Assembly: GCA_018816625.1 (NCBI GenBank)
Contig: JAHIVR010000232.1
Location: 1-11,998, forward strand
DNA: 11,998 nt
Direction: 5' to 3'
Source: Nanobdellota archaeon
GTDB lineage: Archaea; Nanobdellota; Nanobdellia; Pacearchaeales; GW2011-AR1
The notes under the pieces are model-generated. The model worked only from the letters and a program-made list of their open reading frames with translations. It did no database searches and was not told where the DNA came from. The translations under genes were made by a program, and so were the position numbers. Position 1 is the first letter of the stretch. Every line of letters begins with the position of its first letter. Positions 1 to 5,556 of the stretch are shown in pieces.

Positions 1-458
1 ACAAGAGGGGGGGGGTGTGGGGGGGGGAGATTTGCGGCTCCCCCGGATTCCTCCGGGCCGGCCTGGATTCTGCCGGATTCATCAGCCTCATATTGGTAAG
101 GAGCATAGCGCCGGAAGCGTCGTCCATTGCGGCCCTTCGGTTGGAGGGCGACAAAGCCGACAATGTGTAGGTAGCGTTCGCCACCTGCGTCGTAGAACGC
201 GATCAAGCATTTATCAGCGAGTTCTGCTTGCCAGCCAGCAATGTCCGCATCGGTCAGTTCTTGGCGTAGGGGTGCAGCGCTTGTACGGCAGAGCAGTGGG
301 TCGGCTGGGTGATTGCCAAAGTCGTCAACGACGCAATGGAGCCGCCAGAACCAAGCCTCAGCCTGCATCGAAACACTGCTGATGCGCCGACCGGTGCGGA
401 ATCCTGAATAGATCCGGCGGTATACACCCCGAGTAAGATCCACAATTTCAGTTGTCAT
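1..458 (-). CDS. Replisome-organiser-like phage replication protein, partial (runs off left edge)
   Basis: The frame starts at an ATG at 458 and stays open to base 1, giving 152 residues with no stop. AAAGG lies six bases upstream and overlaps the end of the preceding gene, whose TGA is at 469-471, so translation is probably coupled. The N-terminal 105 residues read as a winged-helix-type domain: SSVSMQAEAWFWRL at about 27-40, VVDDFGNHPADPLLC, LTDADIAGWQAELADKCLI, then ERYLHIVGF. This order of blocks is typical of phage replisome organisers and DnaD-like replication proteins, from memory of the family. Placement right after the recombination genes agrees. The end turns into a Gly/Pro-rich linker encoded by two nine-base C runs (7-15 and 19-27 on the plus strand as G). 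That linker could be genuine or an assembly problem, so the last ~12 residues are unsafe. Confidence 0.75.
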   Translation of the reverse strand, partial: MTTEIVDLTRGVYRRIYSGFRTGRRISSVSMQAEAWFWRLHCVVDDFGNHPADPLLCRTSAAPLRQELTDADIAGWQAELADKCLIAFYDAGGERYLHIVGFVALQPKGRNGRRFRRYAPYQYEADESGRIQAGPEESGGAANLPPPHPPPL

Positions 459-468
459 CCATGACCTT

Positions 469-1785
469 TCACTCGATCGGCTTCCACTGCTTGATCGTCC
501 AATAGGTGCGGTCGAGCCAATCGCGCGACTCCATTTCCTGCACATCCACACTGACTTCCTTCACCGCCCAAGCGGGTGGATTGGCGAACAGCGTACATAG
601 GATGACGTGTTGCGGGTCATCGTCGTGTTGCGGGCCATCGTATAGATGAACGGTGGTTTTCGGCGTGCCTTTTCCCGTCTTGCCGGGCTTGATGAATTTG
701 ATCTTGCCAAGCGTTCCAACGGTGATACCCGGCTCGACCCGGACACAGTTGGCGAGGCTAACGTAGGGGATTCCTGTCTGCTGTGGGGGTTCCGGCTCTT
801 CGGGCGGCCATTCGTCAAAAGGGAGGTCGTCACCCGGCGCTTCGGGCTGCATGTCTTGCGGGGGCACTTCTCGTGGACCTATTGCGGGCATCGGCGTCGG
901 CGGAGTTGGGGGCTTGCGCGAAGCAGTCGCCCTCTTCTCTGCTGCTGTTTGCGTAGGGGGTGTCAGTCTGTCGACCAGGGCATCGGTGCGAGACTTGCCC
1001 TCGCTGGGCTGATGATCGCCACGAGGAAACCATTGCTCTGCTTTGCTTGCCCCGTCTTTGATCGAAGTGAATATCTTCCGCAGCCCAGCCAACTCTGCTT
1101 CACTGGTTGCGTCCAACTTATGATTCAGGCTTGCTTCGATCATCTGTTGGGACACCCCGTAGGGACCGAACGCGCCGACCATCTTGATGACGCGATCCTT
1201 GATCGGTTCGCTCGTTGGTCCGGCCATAGTCTTATTGCACTCGACAACGGCCGCCTCGATCACGTCACCCGGAATGGTTGCCATAATGCAAGATCGGAGC
1301 CTGCGGGCGCCTTGGTTAGCGACCATCTCATAGATGTCGCGCGGGTCGGCGAGGTGGCTGATGTGGAAGTTATCGCCCTTGCCAACCCGCCGCTCATGCT
1401 TGACGGTGAAGACCTTTGTGCTCCTAGCGTTGGTCTCCAAATCCCAAGCGTAGGCCATGACTGTCGACTCGCCGTGCCGTTGCTCCAGCTCAATGATGCC
1501 GCTGTCGATATTTCCCCACGCTTGAGCGAGCACTTCGGCAAGCCGGATTGACGGCCCCTCTACGCGACTCCCTCCCCTTGGATACGAGTACACTGCTGAT
1601 TCAGCAAGCGACTTTCTCTTGCAAGCGGCCAAGATGCGGTGCTGAGAGGCGATTTCGTCGCGCGGGAACTTCTTAGCAATGACCATAGCGGCCTGTACTT
1701 CTTGCGCTTGCCTACTCTGCGCAACATCAATCATCCCGCCCGGTGTCTTAGTTGGTAGTGCGAGCGTTGTTTCGGTTACACTCAT
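469..1785 (-). CDS. Conserved phage recombination-associated protein, candidate annealing/ssDNA-binding partner of the exonuclease
   Basis: This is a 438-aa protein. The N-terminal domain (about 20-250) carries VAQSRQAQEVQAAMVIAKKFPRDE, ACKRKSLAESAVYSYPRGG, EGPSIRLAEVLAQAWGN and DPRDIYEMVANQGARRLR, blocks I recognise from a widespread phage family usually left as hypothetical. Residues 255-340 are a Pro/Glu-rich linker containing DDLPF at about 319-323, resembling the acidic tip of SSB. The C-terminal ~95 residues (VEPGITVGTLGKIKFIKPGK, then TTVHLYDG) look like a small beta domain, possibly OB-fold. The ATG overlaps the TGA of the exonuclease gene by four bases (ATGA), and AAAGGAACCAAGGA lies just upstream. 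Pairing with a lambda-type exonuclease suggests a single-strand annealing or ssDNA-binding role; that role is inference, not homology I can prove. Confidence 0.8.
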   Translation of the reverse strand: MSVTETTLALPTKTPGGMIDVAQSRQAQEVQAAMVIAKKFPRDEIASQHRILAACKRKSLAESAVYSYPRGGSRVEGPSIRLAEVLAQAWGNIDSGIIELEQRHGESTVMAYAWDLETNARSTKVFTVKHERRVGKGDNFHISHLADPRDIYEMVANQGARRLRSCIMATIPGDVIEAAVVECNKTMAGPTSEPIKDRVIKMVGAFGPYGVSQQMIEASLNHKLDATSEAELAGLRKIFTSIKDGASKAEQWFPRGDHQPSEGKSRTDALVDRLTPPTQTAAEKRATASRKPPTPPTPMPAIGPREVPPQDMQPEAPGDDLPFDEWPPEEPEPPQQTGIPYVSLANCVRVEPGITVGTLGKIKFIKPGKTGKGTPKTTVHLYDGPQHDDDPQHVILCTLFANPPAWAVKEVSVDVQEMESRDWLDRTYWTIKQWKPIE

Positions 1786-2681
1786 TCCTTGGTTCCTTTC
1801 TCGTTTGTAAGTAGGCCAACGGGCCGCTTCACTATACGCAGGGTCCGCACCGTGGAGGGCCCGATGGTGTAGCCCTTGCGATCACTTTGATAGAACGTCA
1901 GGATTTTTTCGGGATCGCCGTAATCAAACGCCTCTGCCTCGGGGTCCGCCGCCAAAATGGCAGCTTGCAATTCTTCCGACCTCTTTTTGAATGCGTTGGC
2001 GACCTCTTTGGCTTTCTGCCATTTACAGAAAAGGTACAAGGGGAGCAGTGCCACCTTGTCTGGAGTGCGCCTCGCCTTACGGATCAGTTCCAGACTCGGG
2101 CGGCTATCATCTGGGGGCGTGTTAGCCTGGACGTTCTTACTCCAAAACTTGCAGGCGGTGTCTATAATCACTTCGCATAAGTCCTTGTTTCGGCGAATCG
2201 TGTAGATGCCAAATCCGCGCCCTCCCAGCAGGGTCGTCATGTAACAAAGTTCTGGCTTATTCTTCATACAAACCATGTGTACGTGACACTGAACAATGTA
2301 AGAATCAGGGACTTCATCCGTACCAAACTCGCCCCACTGGCCAAACAGCGGGCCGAGCAATCCTGACGTTTTTGCCTCTACCGGAAGCTGATCGCTTTTC
2401 ACAATCCCGTCGATGCTTGCTGCAAGCGGGGTGCCGTCGAGAACACGCCGCTGATTTCGTAAGATGTCGCCCAATTCGGCTTCGGCAAACTTGAGAATCA
2501 TCGGCTCGCTTGCCTTTCCCATTGCCATGACCTCGTTTTCTTCAGGACCATCAATGCGCCCCGTCTTTTCCAGCCAGACATCGTAAGCACTGAGATACGG
2601 GTCCACACCGAGAATGGCAGCCATATCACTGGACCCCAAATGCTTCTTGCGGCGTGCGCGTTGTTTCTCGGTGATCGGCAC
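1782..2681 (-). CDS. YqaJ/lambda-exonuclease-type phage recombination exonuclease
   Basis: This 299-aa protein matches the YqaJ viral recombinase family of the PD-(D/E)XK nuclease fold, which degrades one strand of duplex DNA from ends to expose ssDNA for annealing. Visible motifs: HLGSSDMAAILG at 14-25, GKASEP with E59 in the usual conserved place, the catalytic Asp in SIDG (D91), VEAK (E102, K104) as the E-x-K motif, and Q131 in YIVQCHVHM. The length is normal for the family. The start is GTG at 2679-2681, directly after the TAG of the upstream gene, with AAGGGGG seven bases before it. Later ATGs would delete the HLGSSD motif. It lies between an HhH protein and the probable annealing partner in one operon. 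Confidence 0.92.
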   Translation of the reverse strand: MPITEKQRARRKKHLGSSDMAAILGVDPYLSAYDVWLEKTGRIDGPEENEVMAMGKASEPMILKFAEAELGDILRNQRRVLDGTPLAASIDGIVKSDQLPVEAKTSGLLGPLFGQWGEFGTDEVPDSYIVQCHVHMVCMKNKPELCYMTTLLGGRGFGIYTIRRNKDLCEVIIDTACKFWSKNVQANTPPDDSRPSLELIRKARRTPDKVALLPLYLFCKWQKAKEVANAFKKRSEELQAAILAADPEAEAFDYGDPEKILTFYQSDRKGYTIGPSTVRTLRIVKRPVGLLTNEKGTKE

Positions 2682-3173
2682 CTATTCGCCCCCTTCGTCA
2701 TCAGGCCCTTCGTCCGGTGCGTCGCCCATCGCGCGCATTTCCCAGTGAAGTTCCAGAGCTGCCTCGATATCGTCGGCCTTGGACTCGCCGATCCCTTTGA
2801 TATCCGTAAGCAGAGTATGCTCACGGAACTTCGCCATATCTCCAAGTGTGTTCAGGCCGGCGTCACGCAAGCATTTGAGCGTTTCGTTTGACAGCCCGTC
2901 GAGCACGGCGATATCGGCCATTTGCCAATCGTCAACCTCACCCGCGCCTTGTGGTTGATTGAATAGCGGCAAGGGCGCGCCTGCCTGCAAGAATTCGTTA
3001 ATAGCGCTTTCATATTTCTTCTTGGCCAGAGAGGTCCTGTCTCTAGCCGTTTCCATTTCCATGTGAGCATTCAGCGCTTTTGATCGCGCCCGATCAATCT
3101 CTCGCAACCGGAGTTGATCATCAGTCGGAGTAGCGGGCGTGCCGGCTGAGACTTGTTCCTTGGTTTCAGTCAT
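2682..3173 (-). CDS. Small helix-hairpin-helix protein of the recombination operon
   Basis: This 163-aa acidic protein starts at ATG 3173 with AAAGGA seven bases upstream. Residues ~18-65 are Lys/Glu/Arg-rich and helical, possibly coiled coil (LREIDRARSKALNAHMEMET). Residues ~90-145 look like tandem helix-hairpin-helix units similar to the RNA polymerase alpha C-terminal domain: LSNETLKCLRDAGLNTLGDM followed by LLTDIKGIGESKADDIEAAL. The IKGIGESKA hairpin is the classic backbone-contacting loop for non-sequence-specific DNA binding. The tail is Asp/Glu-rich. Its stop abuts the start of the exonuclease gene, so the two are translationally linked. A DNA-binding accessory to recombination is the likeliest role, but no named family is recognised. 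Confidence 0.8.
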   Translation of the reverse strand: MTETKEQVSAGTPATPTDDQLRLREIDRARSKALNAHMEMETARDRTSLAKKKYESAINEFLQAGAPLPLFNQPQGAGEVDDWQMADIAVLDGLSNETLKCLRDAGLNTLGDMAKFREHTLLTDIKGIGESKADDIEAALELHWEMRAMGDAPDEGPDDEGGE

Positions 3174-3195
3174 AACTGTTTCCTTTGGTAAGAGG

Positions 3196-3543
3196 TTATA
3201 TCACATCAATCGACGTTATGTTGTCAATTTCACTTAAAATAGTCATTGCCCTAGAGAGTTGCATCATGGAGTGTTTGCGCTTGCTGTACGGTATTATGGC
3301 AATGTGTATTTTGTTGACCGCCATTTGTACCAGATCCTTAGCGCATTCCAGTGCCTCCTCTTCAGTGCAGATTGGCTTATCGTCCTCCTCGACAGAGCGC
3401 AGAAACGCGCGATCCACGGATAGCGTCATCGTCAGCTCCACGCTGTCGAACTCCAGTGGGTCAGGTTCAGGCGCGACGCCAGCGGCATCGCAGCCGGCAA
3501 CATGTGCAGGGTTGTCTAGGGGCTTACTAGAGTCGATTGACAT
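3196..3543 (-). CDS. Hypothetical phage early protein (115 aa)
   Basis: The start is ATG 3543. AAAAAGGAA upstream overlaps the last codons and TAA of the previous gene, leaving two bases between stop and start, so this is a coupled operon member. The N-terminal ~30 residues are Pro/Asp/Ala-rich and probably disordered. The middle (FDSVELTMTLSVDRAFL) looks like a beta strand pair, and the rest is helical (TEEEALECAKDLVQMAVNKIHIAI, then SMMQLSRAMTILSEI). There are no membrane segments and no metal-binding pattern. Family not recognised. Real coding is supported by the ribosome binding site, tight packing and plausible composition. The 22-base gap to the next gene leaves no room for a separate promoter. 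Confidence 0.7.
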   Translation of the reverse strand: MSIDSSKPLDNPAHVAGCDAAGVAPEPDPLEFDSVELTMTLSVDRAFLRSVEEDDKPICTEEEALECAKDLVQMAVNKIHIAIIPYSKRKHSMMQLSRAMTILSEIDNITSIDVI

Positions 3544-3545
3544 TG

Positions 3546-4004
3546 TTATTCCTTTTTGCAGAATCGCCCAAACAATTTCTCAAAGGCGGCTCTCCTTTTC
3601 TTGGTGTCGAGGATAGCCAACTCCTGCTCCTGGATCTTTCTGTCGAACTGACCCAAGACCTCGGCCTGGCCAAACGATGCTTCATAGTCTCCTAATGGTG
3701 TGATTTCTGTGTCCTTGGTGTCCGCCGTGAGCGTTAAAAACTTGATCTCCGCCCCGCTATATGGATTAGTGACATATAGCACCTCGAGGGCGGGACGCTC
3801 CTTGAAGGCGGCAAAGCCAACAATGACGCCGGGGTGCGTCGCATACTTGTCAGAATACTCTTTGACAAGCACCTTAACGCCGTCACCGACGCGGTATTTC
3901 TCGACAGTCTTTGCGGTACGCATGTCAACTTCGAGCTTGACACCACCAATTTCGATTACTCTCATGTTCTCATCCACGACAGTCTCCTTATTTGTTTGGT
4001 CCAT
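3546..4004 (-). CDS. Conserved phage hypothetical protein with SH3-like barrel features (152 aa)
   Basis: The start is ATG 4004, preceded by AGGGAG, which itself contains the TAG stop of the upstream gene. The first ~20 residues are polar. Residues ~15-105 form a beta-rich unit: RVIEIGGVKLEVDMRTAKTVEKYRVGDGVKVLVKEY, then HPGVIVGF and ALEVLYV, then GAEIKFLTL. The 'VGDxVKVL ... GVIVGF' arrangement resembles small KOW/SH3-type barrels. The C-terminal 45 residues are charged and helical (EQELAILDTKKRRAAFEKLFGRF), probably a coiled coil. I recall similar proteins in many phage early regions, always without assigned function. It shares its 13-base start-associated sequence with the gene ahead of it. 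Confidence 0.78.
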   Translation of the reverse strand: MDQTNKETVVDENMRVIEIGGVKLEVDMRTAKTVEKYRVGDGVKVLVKEYSDKYATHPGVIVGFAAFKERPALEVLYVTNPYSGAEIKFLTLTADTKDTEITPLGDYEASFGQAEVLGQFDRKIQEQELAILDTKKRRAAFEKLFGRFCKKE

Positions 4005-4006
4005 TG

Positions 4007-4019
4007 TTCATACTCCCTA
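4007..4019 (-). repeat. Start-associated 13-base sequence, copy 2
   Basis: TAGGGAGTATGAA lies two bases before the start codon at 4004 and is identical to the copy at 4476-4488. Similarity extends upstream into the last codons of the preceding gene (GCCCGGCAGCGT here, GCCCAGCAGCA in the other). It contains both the stop of one gene and the Shine-Dalgarno of the next. Confidence 0.7.
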
Positions 4020-4475
4020 ACGCTGCCGGGCTGCCTCTGTATCGGCGAAGATTTTATGGTAGTATGATTCAAGCTCTTCCCATACCCCATCACTTCCACG
4101 TTCGCACAGTACCCTATACATATCTTTTGCGGCAAGGACTGATCCATCGCGGTAGCATACGCCATCGGTGTATGGGCATTGATAATCATGCGCTGGTTCA
4201 TGTCCTTCATATCGCGGCACTTTGCTGTGATATCCAACATCTGCCGGGAGGGGCTTGTGAAATACATAGGGGAATCGTGTGTCCAACGGCTTACTATCCA
4301 TTTCGTCTTGTACGTGGGGTAGCATCCAATTTGTGTAAAGCAGGAATTGGACAACGCCATCGGGGCCCTTCAAAACCATGCGCAGATCAACACCCTGTAT
4401 TCCGTAGTTTCTTGACGGATCTTGATTGCGCCTATCAAAAGCAGGCGCCATCGTGACAATGCGTTCAAATGTCAT
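4017..4475 (-). CDS. Conserved phage hypothetical protein (152 aa)
   Basis: The start chosen is ATG 4475 (MTFERIVTMAPAFDRR), six bases after GGGAG. An in-frame ATG at 4511 would add 12 residues but lies inside an inverted repeat (4490-4528) and has no binding site. The protein contains DLRMVLKGPDGVVQFLLYTNW, a Pro/His-rich middle (KPLPADVGYHSK and YEGHEPAHDYQCPYTDGVCYRDGS with two cysteines) and a helical end (GSDGVWEELESYYHKIF). I recognise this as a recurrent hypothetical protein of phage early regions, from memory only. Its TAG stop is part of the ribosome binding site of the next gene, so the two are co-translated. No catalytic motif is evident. Confidence 0.8.
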   Translation of the reverse strand: MTFERIVTMAPAFDRRNQDPSRNYGIQGVDLRMVLKGPDGVVQFLLYTNWMLPHVQDEMDSKPLDTRFPYVFHKPLPADVGYHSKVPRYEGHEPAHDYQCPYTDGVCYRDGSVLAAKDMYRVLCERGSDGVWEELESYYHKIFADTEAARQR

Positions 4476-4488
4476 TTCATACTCCCTA
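4476..4488 (-). repeat. Start-associated 13-base sequence, copy 1
   Basis: TAGGGAGTATGAA is directly adjacent to the start codon at 4475, with GGGAG as the Shine-Dalgarno. It is an exact match to the copy before the gene at 4004. It follows immediately after the 3' arm of an inverted repeat, so the element reads stem-loop, ribosome binding site, start codon. Confidence 0.7.
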
Positions 4489-4489
4489 T

Positions 4490-4528
4490 GCTGCTGGGCC
4501 GAGAAGCGCACCTAATCGACCCAGCAGC
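4490..4528 (-). promoter_or_regulatory. Leader stem-loop before the 4475 gene
   Basis: Arms GCTGCTGGGTCGA and TCGGCCCAGCAGC (minus strand) pair over 13 positions with one G-U, around a 13-base loop. No U-tract follows, so it is not a canonical terminator. The 3' arm ends two bases before the 13-base start-associated sequence, so it could influence translation initiation or mRNA stability. Confidence 0.5.
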
Positions 4529-4549
4529 CGGAGGGGAAAGAAGCCAACG

Positions 4550-4690
4550 TTATCCGTATCGAATATACGCGCCCCAAAAAGCGACGAGGCAAGCCATAGC
4601 GCCGACAATCACGCCCTTTCGTTCGGATTCAAAACAGAGAGATAAGCCCACTAGAAGCAACGCACTGATTGCCAATGGAACGTGGTGCAT
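4550..4690 (-). CDS. 46-aa two-helix membrane protein
   Basis: The start chosen is ATG 4690 (MHHVPLAISALLL) with GAAAGGGAG six bases upstream. The same frame is open further up to 4861, but the extension runs through the duplicated intergenic element, whose other copy is not open in any equivalent frame. Two hydrophobic segments, about residues 4-20 (VPLAISALLLVGLSLCF) and 27-43 (VIVGAMACLVAFWGAY), are separated by the charged turn ESERKG, giving a hairpin topology. The size resembles the many small phage inner-membrane proteins (holin-like, superinfection-related or unknown). Nothing in the sequence chooses between these, and the early-gene context argues against a primary holin. Confidence 0.65.
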   Translation of the reverse strand: MHHVPLAISALLLVGLSLCFESERKGVIVGAMACLVAFWGAYIRYG

Positions 4691-4699
4691 AGTTTTCTC

Positions 4700-4841
4700 C
4701 CTTTCAAAATCGCGGCGGGCCAGTCCTGCCCTGGCCTCCAGCTTGGCTTTCGCCGTGCCCCGCATATTCCCCAAGTCATGCGAGAAGGATTTGGACGCTT
4801 GGGACATCCAAAGCGTGTCATCTCGCCACGCCGCCGCCGCG
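4700..4841 (-). repeat. Duplicated intergenic element, copy A (leader of the 46-aa gene)
   Basis: It shares with copy B a 22-base identical 3' end (4700-4721) that leads into the ribosome binding site, a 15-base identical block (4826-4840) and the octamer TGACACGC (4813-4820). Weaker similarity runs between these, for example GCTGGAG and GGCACG. The 5' CGCGGCGG (4834-4841) is perfectly complementary to the 3' CCGCCGCG (4711-4718), enclosing 115 bases. Inside are two further hairpins: ACGCTT/AAGCGT and GGCCAG/CTGGCC. Confidence 0.65.
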
Positions 4842-4844
4842 TAT

Positions 4845-5021
4845 TTAGGTGTCCTTATAAGTTAGCCGAGCTTTTTCATATCCTTCGGTGTAACCTTCTG
4901 CTCTTGCTACGGCCAAACACTTCTCACATGCCTCTACTAGAGTTGCGACTAGAGTCTGATTACACAGCACCGCACCACATGTGCCACAGCATATCTTGAT
5001 ATTTGCTTTGATCTCGGGCAT
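4845..5021 (-). CDS. 58-aa CxxC/CxxC zinc-ribbon-like protein
   Basis: The ATG at 5021 is preceded by AAAGGAGGT at a seven-base spacing, the strongest ribosome binding site in the window. The TAA is at 4845-4847. The sequence begins MPEIKANIKICCGTCGAVLC. Cysteines at 12, 15, 32 and 35 form CxxC-16-CxxC, a likely zinc knuckle, with extra cysteines at 11 and 20. The C-terminal half is helical and charged (ARAEGYTEGYEKARLTYKD). The gene lies exactly between the two copies of a duplicated leader element. Family unknown; small zinc proteins of this type in phages are often DNA- or host-protein-binding, but no function can be assigned here. Confidence 0.75.
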   Translation of the reverse strand: MPEIKANIKICCGTCGAVLCNQTLVATLVEACEKCLAVARAEGYTEGYEKARLTYKDT

Positions 5022-5032
5022 GTCAGCAACCT

Positions 5033-5191
5033 CCTTTCAAAATCGCGGCGGGCCGGTTCTAACCCGACTCCAGCAGGATCGCGTGCCTCTTCGACCGCAT
5101 TTTCTGGCGGGCTTACAGCCTACACGGGCAATTCCCTGTATCTGCTGGACCTTCGGCTGATCGTGCGTGTCACATCCACGCCGCCGCCGCA
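5033..5191 (-). repeat. Duplicated intergenic element, copy B (leader of the 58-aa gene)
   Basis: The 22-base 3' block at 5033-5054 is identical to copy A, and so are 5176-5190 and the octamer at 5165-5172. The complementary arms are 5184-5191 and 5044-5051. The single change from copy A in the 5' arm (C to T) keeps pairing as G-U. The enclosed segment is 132 bases and carries other hairpins (GGGAATTGCCC, GGCTGTAAGCC). An 11-codon ORF beginning MTTEYAAAAW lies at its 5' end but has only a weak binding site. No other gene is seen between 5022 and 5213. Confidence 0.65.
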
Positions 5192-5213
5192 TATTCAGTT
5201 GTCATGTATCAGG

Positions 5214-5447
5214 CTATTCTTTAAGCAGCATGGCCGCCCTTAACAGCCAGGCGTGTAGTTTTCGCACGTCCTCGGCCAACAAAACGCCACCGTAAAAACC
5301 GCCATTCTGTGAGTCTTGCCAGCCTACCCTAACGCTGGGCGTAACTTGACGACCGCACATCGAGCCCCAGCTAAATCGAAGACCGTAGGCCCCTTCAGGC
5401 TTTAGCGTAATTGGCGCAAGCTTTTCTGTCGGCTCCTGTTTGGGCAT
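5214..5447 (-). CDS. Hypothetical phage protein (77 aa)
   Basis: Two ATGs stand in tandem at 5450 and 5447. The second is six bases from AGGAG and the first only three, so 5447 (MPKQEPTEKLAP) is preferred. The protein looks like a single beta-rich domain: APITLKPEGAYGLRFSWGS, TPSVRVGW, NGGFYGGVLLAEDV, then a helix KLHAWLLRAAMLLKE. There are no cysteine pairs, signal peptide or membrane segment. Family not recognised. It is the first gene after the attenuator-like leader at 5462-5540, and its ribosome binding site begins a few bases after the stop of the 15-codon leader ORF, so its expression may depend on translation of that leader. Confidence 0.65.
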   Translation of the reverse strand: MPKQEPTEKLAPITLKPEGAYGLRFSWGSMCGRQVTPSVRVGWQDSQNGGFYGGVLLAEDVRKLHAWLLRAAMLLKE

Positions 5448-5461
5448 CATTCACTCCTTGG

Positions 5462-5509
5462 TCACAAAAAGGCCGAGCTGGCAACTCTTGCGGCGTCCCT
5501 TCGCCTCAT
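5462..5509 (-). CDS. Possible 15-codon Arg-rich leader peptide
   Basis: The ATG at 5509 has AAAGGA six bases upstream. The ORF reads MRRRDAARVASSAFL and stops at TGA 5462-5464. The first codons are ATG AGG CGA AGG, with AGA at codon 8; these Arg codons are rare in many Gram-negative bacteria. Its 3' half covers the descending arm and U-tract of the hairpin at 5466-5540, and the next gene's binding site begins within a few bases of its stop. The layout is that of a leader peptide, but so short an ORF could arise by chance. Confidence 0.35.
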   Translation of the reverse strand: MRRRDAARVASSAFL

Positions 5510-5540
5510 GTCGATTCCTTTCGGTTATTGCCAGCCCGGC
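5466..5540 (-). terminator. Terminator/attenuator-like hairpin after the HNH gene
   Basis: Minus-strand arms GCCGGGCTGGCAA (5540-5528) and TTGCCAGCTCGGC (5484-5472) pair over 13 positions with one G-U. A C and then five Ts (5470-5466) follow. The 43-base loop is long for an intrinsic terminator; it holds a nested GGCG/CGCC hairpin and the ribosome binding site and start of the 15-codon ORF. It begins 16 bases after the HNH stop. Confidence 0.55.
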
Positions 5541-5556
5541 TTAGTGGAACACGTTT

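Noticed and set aside
254..445. 63-codon minus-strand frame (MWILLGVYTAGS...)
   Set aside because: It is an alternative frame inside the replisome-organiser-like gene, which has the better start, binding site and family resemblance.
646..1551. 301-codon plus-strand open frame
   Set aside because: It lies entirely antisense to the 438-aa recombination-associated gene, has no ribosome binding site, and is a shadow of that gene's codon usage.
4691..4861. N-terminal extension of the 46-aa membrane protein (frame open to 4861, ATG at 4807)
   Set aside because: It runs through duplicated element A, whose homologue B is interrupted by stops; ATG 4690 has the only good ribosome binding site.
5055..5110. 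tRNA-like GGTT-AG-AACC segment in element B
   Set aside because: No acceptor, D or anticodon arms can be folded around it; the similarity to a T-arm is superficial.
4007..5191. CRISPR-like array from the short repeats
   Set aside because: Repeats occur in pairs only, differ in type, are irregularly spaced and lie at gene starts rather than around uniform spacers.
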